Below are positions 8,147-12,307 of a stretch of DNA of 12,307 nucleotides, one piece after another. A program made the translations under genes and the position numbers. How positions within the stretch are numbered: the first letter of the stretch is position 1; each line of letters opens with the position of its first letter. The DNA comes from Temnopleurus reevesii (lineage: Eukaryota > Echinodermata > Echinoidea > Temnopleuroida > Temnopleuridae), in assembly GCA_036244855.1 (NCBI GenBank), contig BQKZ01007468.1, forward strand, positions 6,579 to 18,885. Direction: 5' to 3'. The notes below the pieces were generated by a model, which worked only from the letters and a program-made list of their open reading frames with translations, ran no database searches and was not told where the DNA came from.

Positions 8147-8290
8147 TCGAGCCTTGCGGAGTATCTGTTCTGGGGTAGTCATGGCGTTGAAAGGGACATG
8201 GAGACGGCAGTGACGTACTACGCCGAGACGGCCGAGGCGCATCCCACGAACCAGATCGCGCTCTATGACTACGGTATTGTGCTAATAAGG
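8147..8290 (+). CDS. sel1l3: SEL1L3-like exon 8': alternative, probably mutually exclusive third repeat
   Basis: Second version of exon 8, also exactly 48 codons and phase 0 to 0, between ATCCAG and GTGAGA. It encodes SSLAEYLFWGSHGVERDMET, then YYAETAEAHP, then NQIALYDYGIVLIR. It matches exon 8 at 20 of 48 residues, including the whole GVERDME core. Joined to exon 7 and exon 9 it gives a perfect SLR register (VADAQ-SSLAEYL and YDYGIVLIR-GQGI). Placed after exon 8 it would follow LHLR with SSLAEY and break the repeat, hence 'mutually exclusive'. LFWG and YDYxIVL look closer to my memory of vertebrate SEL1L3 than exon 8 does, so this may be the older form. GC at third positions is 34 of 48, unlike its neighbours. 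The acceptor's pyrimidine tract is weak, which suggests regulated use. Confidence 0.8.
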
Positions 8291-8388
8291 GTGAGAGGTG
8301 CATGGAATTTATCAATGACATGTTGATTATTGTAGGTCTAGAAACTAAGACAGAAACACGGAAGCTTATAGGTGCAGCGTGAAGGCAG

Positions 8389-8442
8389 GCGCATCCCATG
8401 AACCAGATTGCGCTCTATGACTACCGTATTGTGCTTATTAGG
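8389..8442 (+). pseudogene. 3' fragment of a tandem copy of exon 8'
   Basis: Eighteen open codons, AHPMNQIALYDYRIVLIR, against AHPTNQIALYDYGIVLIR at the end of exon 8', followed by the same donor GTGAGA. It is 152 bases downstream of the original. The intron after it repeats the intron after exon 8': CAGAAACACGGAAGC (8351) corresponds to CAGAAATACAGAAAC further on, both leading to GCAGCGTGAAGG. High nucleotide identity makes this a recent duplication. The base before it is G of CAG, but there is no pyrimidine tract, so splicing as a microexon is unlikely. Confidence 0.82.
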
Positions 8443-9107
8443 GTGAGAGATGCAAGGAATTCATCAATTAAATGTTGATTATTATGGTGTTTTTATAGTC
8501 AGGTTCACACTAAGAGTGGAATATTTAAGGTTTCAGAAGCTATGACAGAAATACAGAAACTTACAGATGCAGCGTGAAGGGAAGCTTGTACGAGTCACCT
8601 TGTTTGTTCAAGTAGTTTCCTCGCCTTTTTTACCAGAACAAGGCATATTGGGGAGTTCAATACCTCACTTTCGTGCTGAATCTATAAGCTTCAATATCTC
8701 CGTTGTAGTTTCTGAAATTTTACGGTTTCAGTTCTAAGTTTTGAAACGGCAAGTATCTCTGACCACTGAGGTTGAAGAAGGAGGGATTGGTTTGTGCATC
8801 CTGTCTTCCTTTTTATTTTATTTTTTACTTATTTATTTAAAATGGTTTAAAGAGTAAAAATCATTCTTGGCCAAATGGCCACATTTCAGATACCAATATT
8901 GATCGAAATATACAAACAGATGATAATAAATTATAATCCTTAAGTATACAAAATAGACACATAATCTTTGATAATGATCATAATGATAATGATGCAGGTT
9001 GAGTATTTCTCCCAGGGAGTTTTGTAGCAACGCAATTTGAGAATATACTTTTCCTAGCAAACTTGAAAACATAGGGATAAGTGTCAATTGAACTGAAACA
9101 AGTCTTA

Positions 9108-9286
9108 AGGCCCGAGCACACCAAACACGGCACGGCATAACGGCACGGTATTTACGCGATTTCTCCTCTGTGATTGGCCAATTGTGAAGCATCCTTTGCG
9201 CGGAGAAGCGCGCTGACCAATAGCAACCAAGATAGCGCGTAAATACCGTGCCGTGATGCCGTGCCGTGTTTGGTGTGCCCGGGCCT
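9108..9286. mobile_element. Harbinger-like MITE, 179 bp, with TTA target duplication
   Basis: Terminal inverted repeats of 51 bases (9108-9158 and 9236-9286, starting AGGCCCG) match with two mismatches and contain repeated CGGCACGG units. Directly flanking are TTA (9105-9107) and TTA (9287-9289); a 3-bp TWA duplication is the mark of PIF/Harbinger transposons. The core is about 77 bases with no transposase. The near-perfect arms indicate either recent insertion or conversion between arms. RNA from this stretch would fold into a long hairpin. Confidence 0.88.
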
Positions 9287-9289
9287 TTA

Positions 9290-9416
9290 GGGAGAGACAG
9301 AAAGGAAAAGAGATAGAAGGAGGACAACTCAAAGGGAGATGAGAAAGGAAAAGAAGGAAATTAAAACAAACAAGAGGGAGGGAGAGAGAAAAAGGAGAAA
9401 GAATAGAAGAAAGGAG
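9290..9416 (+). repeat. Purine-rich (GA)n tract
   Basis: About 127 bases, mostly G and A on the sense strand (GGAGAGAGAAAAAGGAGAAAG and similar), starting at the target duplication of the MITE. It is complementary in style to the pyrimidine tract before exon 8. Confidence 0.85.
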
Positions 9417-9934
9417 TGTCCAGTGATGCTAGATTGATTCAATTTTTAATGATAATACCCTCTTCTTCCACTTTCCTCAAGACAGAAAGAATAGAAGGAG
9501 GGAATTGTCATGGCGTAGGAGTCAGTCACATTTCTTGAGAGAAAAAATCCTGATTAGAATAATGAGGACAACTTAATCATAATCATTGCTTGAAGGTTTC
9601 ACTTGTAGATTAATAATGAGTAGAAGGCTTCATGTACGACAAGTTATCTTCCTTGGAAATGTTAGTGGTCCTGAAAAGAATAAACCAAGAAATAAAACAC
9701 TCACATAGATAAGCAACACTTGAATAGAATAATCCCAAAAATAGATTAACAGCATCTGCCCAACCATTTTCCAGAAAAGTTCATAATAACGGAGGAATGA
9801 GTGAATGAACTTCAACAAAATTCTGAGAATTCCTGACTGTTAATCAAGAATATTCAAAATAATCTTCACAAGCCTGCATTTTATAATCTTCAATTTTATT
9901 GCACTATATAAGTATTTATATGTTTCTCTTCCAG

Positions 9935-9997
9935 GGACAAGGAATCGAAAAGGATGAGAAAAAAGGATTGGAATATTTGAATAAATCTGCCGAATTG
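9935..9997 (+). CDS. sel1l3: SEL1L3-like exon 9: turn and helix B of fourth repeat
   Basis: Exon of only 21 codons, phase 0 to 0, with a strong acceptor (TTTCTCTTCCAG) and donor GTAGGT. It encodes GQGIEKDEKKGLEYLNKSAEL (residues 375-395 when exon 8 is used), with the G-x-G-I/V turn, the charged x-x-D and the helix B of an SLR. Helix A of the same repeat comes from the last 14 residues of exon 8 or 8'. A sequon (NKS) lies in helix B. Its start at GQG fixes what the upstream exon must end with, and this is what makes the 8/8' argument possible. Confidence 0.88.
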
Positions 9998-10556
9998 GTA
10001 GGTATTATTTCTTTTTAATCTTAATTTGACACAGATTTGCAAAAAAACATCTATGCATTGCCACAGTCTTGAATATTTAATAAGACGAAAACTAAATCTA
10101 TATATCTCTGTGATATAGCAAAAACTTATCATAGCAAAAGCTGATAAATGTAGCCATTTACCTGAACTTCAATTGTCATGTGTGATAGAATATGCAATAT
10201 GATTAGCAAAGATATTTTGAATTATTCTACCAAAGATACCGTCAATTTTTCCCATTGTTGACAGTTTGCCACCCTGTTCTTAATAAAGTTGACTTAAAAT
10301 TGTTCTTCTCCAAATACTTCTGCTATCATTCTTCAATTTGGTATATCGCCTCAAAGTCTTGTAAAGTATTAACCGATCAAGATTTTGTAATGGCAGAAAA
10401 TCTTATCTTAGAATATCTTAGAAATTTTAGAATTATCTTATTGGAAAAAGGGTTCAAAACTGCATATCATTCAATATCTAATGCATCATCCGATCTCTTT
10501 TCATCTTCTAATTATCTTATCATAATATTCCATTCTATTTCACCTTTGACCACCAG
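9998..10556 (+). other. Intron between exons 9 and 10
   Basis: AT-rich intron of 559 bases, GTAGGT to CACCAG. No gene, repeat or mobile element recognised. Confidence 0.78.
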
Positions 10557-10730
10557 GGTCATGGACCAGCGTACACTGCTCTGGGGTGGTATAAGTTGAA
10601 CTTTGACCGCAACCATACAGCAGCAGCGGAATACTTTGAGAAAGGGGATGAGCTCGGACACCGGGATGCAGCTCATAATCTTGGGTACCTCTATCTTATG
10701 GGAAGGTACCCAGGAAAACCACTAGATAGG
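10557..10730 (+). CDS. sel1l3: SEL1L3-like exon 10: fifth and start of sixth Sel1 repeat
   Basis: Exon of 58 codons, phase 0 to 0, acceptor TTTGACCACCAG, donor GTAAGT. The protein (residues 396-453) begins GHGPAYTALGWYKLNFDRNH, a repeat in which the usual GxGV turn is replaced by NFDRNHT, then helix B (AAAEYFEKGDELGH). A new repeat follows (RDAAHNLGYLYLMG) with the turn RYPGKPLDR. The A.x.LGWYx.xF...Y/H.AA.Y...EE/DE.G..DA..NLG...G..PG order agrees with my memory of SEL1L3. A sequon (NHT) is present. The last 26 codons are duplicated 221 bases downstream (10874-10951). Confidence 0.92.
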
Positions 10731-10739
10731 GTAAGTGTT

Positions 10740-10872
10740 GGGATTGTGATGGGGGTGGTGGTAGTGGTGTTAGTGGTGGTGATGGTAGATTTGGGATGAT
10801 GGTAGTAGTGACAGTAGTGGTGTTGATGGTGTCGGTAGTGCTGGTGATGGTGGTGGTGGTTGCGGTGATAGT
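10740..10872 (+). repeat. GTG-rich microsatellite after the exon 10 donor
   Basis: Imperfect (GGT)n with GTA and GAT units, beginning within ten bases of the donor of exon 10 and ending at the exon 10 copy. Confidence 0.9.
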
Positions 10873-10873
10873 G

Positions 10874-10951
10874 CTTGGACACCGGGATGCAGCTCATAAT
10901 CTGGGATACCTGTATCTGATGGGAAGGTACCCAGGAAGACCACTAGATAGG
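10874..10951 (+). pseudogene. Duplicate of the 3' half of exon 10 with donor
   Basis: Twenty-six codons, LGHRDAAHNLGYLYLMGRYP then GRPLDR, 221 bases after the matching codons of exon 10 and followed by donor GTGAGT. Only six of 78 bases differ; five are silent (CTC/CTT, CTT/CTG, GGG/GGA, CTC/CTG, CTT/CTG) and one gives Lys to Arg. The frame is open upstream into the GTG repeat, but no pyrimidine tract or clear acceptor is present. It may be a recent relic, a usable alternative 3' part, or a mis-assembled second allele. Confidence 0.8.
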
Positions 10952-10962
10952 GTGAGTGTTTG

Positions 10963-11665
10963 GATTGTGGTGGTGGTGGTAGTGGTGGTGGTGAGGATGG
11001 TGGTGGAGGTGATGATGAGCTGGAGGTGATAAGTTGAGGTGTTGAGGATGGTGATGATAGTGGTGTTGATGGTAATGGTAGTGGTGATAATGATTGCTCT
11101 GGTGATGATGTTGTTGGCAGTGATGGGTGGCGTGTATTGTAGTGATGGTGATGTAGACAATGTTGATGATGATGAAGTTGAATGTGGTAATGAGAATGAT
11201 GTTGGGAATACCGTTGGTGATGATGGTGTTGGTTGTGTTAATGGTGTTGATTGTCATATTTGTGATGATAATGCTAATTGTGGTAATGGTAACTGTGATG
11301 ATGATGATGATTGTGGAGAAGTTAATGGCGTTTATGGTCATGGTGTTGCTGGTAGTGATGGTAATTTTAATGATGTTGGTTGTGATGGTGGTGATTGTGG
11401 TGATGGAAATTCTAATGATATTGGTGGTGTTGATGGTGATGATTGTGGTGATGGTAATGGTGTCCATGGTGATGGTGTTGATGGTAGCGATGGTAATTTT
11501 AATGATGTTGGTAATGGTGAAGTTAGTGGTAGTAATAGTGTTTAATAGTGATAGTGGTGTTTATTGTAGTCATGATAATGTTAATGATGTTGGTAGTGAT
11601 GATGACGTTGATAGTAATGCTGTCGGCGGTAATGATATTGATGGTCGTGATAGTGATGTTCACCT
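10963..11665 (+). repeat. Long GTG/GAT/AAT repeat array
   Basis: About 700 bases of imperfect trinucleotide repeat (GGT, GAT, GTT, AAT units). A higher-order period of 132 bases is visible: the phrase GGTAATTTTAATGATGTTGGT occurs at 11360 and 11492 with similar surroundings. The open frames of over 150 codons on both strands (Val/Met-, Asp/Gly- or Thr/Ile-rich) are compositional. Confidence 0.9.
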
Positions 11666-11863
11666 TCAACACGATATGATTTACTTCCGAAAAATTAAGT
11701 CAGACGCCAATTCAATGCTCTTTTGTAATGCTATTCAAATAGAAACCGGCTTATTATTGATGTGTCCGCACAGTTCGTTACACAGCGTAAGGCCCTATTG
11801 TCCGTAACCGACTCTATTTTGCGGAAATAGTTTATATCGTGTTCTTCCATTGTCCCGTTTCAG

Positions 11864-11988
11864 ATGAAAGGATTTGAGTACTTCCTGAAGGCCGCCAAAG
11901 CAGATCACTGGGATTCCGGTGCAAAGGTCGCTGAACTTTACAACCAAGGCAACGAGGAGATGGCAAGAGATACAATCATGGCTACTGC
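11864..11988 (+). CDS. sel1l3: SEL1L3-like exon 11: helix B of sixth repeat and next repeat
   Basis: Exon of 125 bases, acceptor TGTCCCGTTTCAG, donor GTAAGT. It enters in phase 0 and leaves in phase 2, giving residues 454-494 and two bases of the next codon. MKGFEYFLKAAKADH completes the repeat begun in exon 10 (helix B with the A-A pair), and WDSGAKVAELYNQGNEEMARDT begins another repeat whose turn is short. The initial ATG is an internal Met, not a start: the exon lies behind a proper acceptor and continues the frame of exon 10. The rest of the gene lies beyond the right edge. Confidence 0.88.
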
Positions 11989-12017
11989 GTAAGTATTCAG
12001 GGTTTCCACTTAAGAGA

Positions 12018-12054
12018 TATTATTATTATTATTATCATCATTATCGTTATCGTT

Positions 12055-12089
<35 letters not shown>

Positions 12090-12129
12090 TATCGTCATCA
12101 TTATTATCATTATCATTATAATTATTATC
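12018..12129 (+). repeat. ATT/ATC/GTC trinucleotide repeat (left of foldback)
   Basis: Starts as (TAT)n, passes through TCG-containing units (TCGTTA, TCGTCA) and returns to ATT/ATC, ending exactly at the left arm of the inverted repeat. Confidence 0.93.
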
Positions 12130-12203
12130 AAAATCCCTGACTGAAAACTCATTTTCCAAGTTGCCCACGTAGAGTGGAAAATGAGTTTTCAGTCAGGGAT
12201 TTT
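12130..12203. repeat. Perfect 29-bp inverted repeat (foldback hairpin)
   Basis: The left arm (12130-12158, starting AAAATCCCTGACTG) and right arm (12175-12203, ending CAGTCAGGGATTTT) are exact reverse complements around a 16-base spacer. The flanking microsatellites are also inverted relative to each other: ATT/ATC on the left, AAT/GAT on the right. No target duplication can be defined because the arms merge into simple repeats. Confidence 0.92.
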
Positions 12204-12227
12204 ATCCAGCCCGTAAACAATGTCATC

Positions 12228-12307
12228 AATAATAATAATAATGATAAGGATGATGATGATGATGATAATGATAATGATAATGATAATGATAATGATAATG
12301 ATAATGA
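12228..12307 (+). repeat. AAT/GAT repeat (right of foldback)
   Basis: (AAT)n, then (GAT)n, then (AATGAT)n units running to the window edge. It is the reverse complement in type of the repeat left of the hairpin. Confidence 0.92.

Larger units (their letters stand above)
8291..9934 (+). other. Intron between exon 8' and exon 9
   Basis: Intron of 1644 bases, GTGAGA to CTTCCAG. It holds a partial duplicate of exon 8' with intron (to about 8590), a Harbinger-like MITE (9108-9286) and a purine tract (9290-9416). From about 8590 to 9100 and 9420 to 9920 I see nothing recognisable. Confidence 0.75.
10731..11863 (+). other. Intron between exons 10 and 11
   Basis: Intron of 1133 bases, GTAAGT to TTTCAG. 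Most of it is GTG/GAT repeat, interrupted by a copy of the 3' half of exon 10 (10874-10951). The last ~190 bases are unique sequence with no feature that I recognise. Confidence 0.8.
11989..12307 (+). other. Start of the intron after exon 11
   Basis: Begins GTAAGT and is almost wholly a foldback structure: an ATT/ATC repeat, a 29-base inverted repeat with a 16-base loop, and an AAT/GAT repeat. It runs off the right edge of the window. Confidence 0.8.

Noticed and set aside
7985..8399. Minus-strand open frames of 85 and 113 codons
   Set aside because: Antisense to exon 8' and its GC-rich codons and to the neighbouring MITE. The sense strand has a clear Sel1 repeat with splice sites.
8833..9332. 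A 164-codon minus-strand open frame across the MITE
   Set aside because: It runs through the palindromic Harbinger-like element and unrelated intron sequence, with no domain, and its composition changes at the element borders.
10255..10599. A 114-codon plus-strand open frame ending in exon 10
   Set aside because: It reads exon 10 in the wrong frame. The frame that continues exon 9 gives the Sel1 repeats. The upstream part is AT-rich intron with no resemblance to a known protein.
10691..11807. Several open frames of 68-215 codons rich in Val/Met, Asp/Gly or Thr/Ile/His on both strands
   Set aside because: They lie in the GTG/GAT array between exons 10 and 11. Composition follows the triplet in each frame, and overlapping frames on both strands are equally open.
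11700..11850. Possible degraded inverted repeat (CCGCACAGTT and GTCCGTAACC...GCGG)
   Set aside because: Pairing needs many mismatches and gaps, no better than chance in this length.
11864..11866. ATG at the start of exon 11 as a translation start
   Set aside because: It follows a strong acceptor directly and continues the frame of exon 10 in the middle of a repeat.
1..12307. CRISPR arrays, operons, tRNA or rRNA genes, bacterial-type signals
   Set aside because: Intron-exon structure and repeat content are those of an animal genome. I saw no regular spaced repeats, cloverleaf-like sequence or operon structure.

Overview
The window is metazoan genomic DNA: AT-rich, intron-dense, with many microsatellites and small non-autonomous DNA transposons. 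It carries the middle of one plus-strand gene. Eleven exons with canonical GT-AG boundaries and matching phases join into 494 residues of open reading frame. I recognise the product as SEL1L3-like (protein sel-1 homolog 3): the end of a laminin-G-like fold, a linker, then a series of Sel1-like repeats (SLRs). The true start and end of the gene lie outside the window. Intron size and transposon style suggest a marine invertebrate, possibly an echinoderm or other non-vertebrate deuterostome. That placement is an inference from style.

Layout. Exons 1-3 (41-235, 833-968, 1758-1966) encode the LamG-like end and a cysteine-containing linker. Exons 4-7 (2651-2788, 3484-3601, 4469-4530, 5296-5415) encode the first SLRs and a charged insert. 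Exon 8 (7341-7484) encodes an SLR and has a second, diverged, equally long, phase-matched version, exon 8' (8147-8290). Exons 9-11 (9935-9997, 10557-10730, 11864-11988) carry the later SLRs. I see no other gene on either strand. The remaining open frames are short intronic frames or artefacts of trinucleotide repeats.

The most striking feature is repeated local duplication of SLR exons. Exon 7 has a stop-containing copy upstream, with a shorter fragment before that. Exon 8 has a truncated copy (7556-7650) and the full-length alternative 8'. Exon 8' has its own truncated copy (8389-8442). Exon 10 has a copy of its 3' half plus donor (10874-10951). The 8/8' pair looks like mutually exclusive exons: either one, joined to exons 7 and 9, keeps the SLR register, whereas using both in series breaks it. 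The two proteins are only about 42% identical, yet both are open and flanked by AG and GT.

The introns hold a roughly 450-bp pyrimidine tract before exon 8, a purine tract after exon 8', a 179-bp Harbinger-like MITE with a TTA target duplication, a 511-bp element with TTAA target sites, a decayed GGGCCC-ended MITE, GGT/GAT repeat arrays starting next to splice donors, and a perfect 29-bp foldback between inverted ATT/ATC microsatellites.
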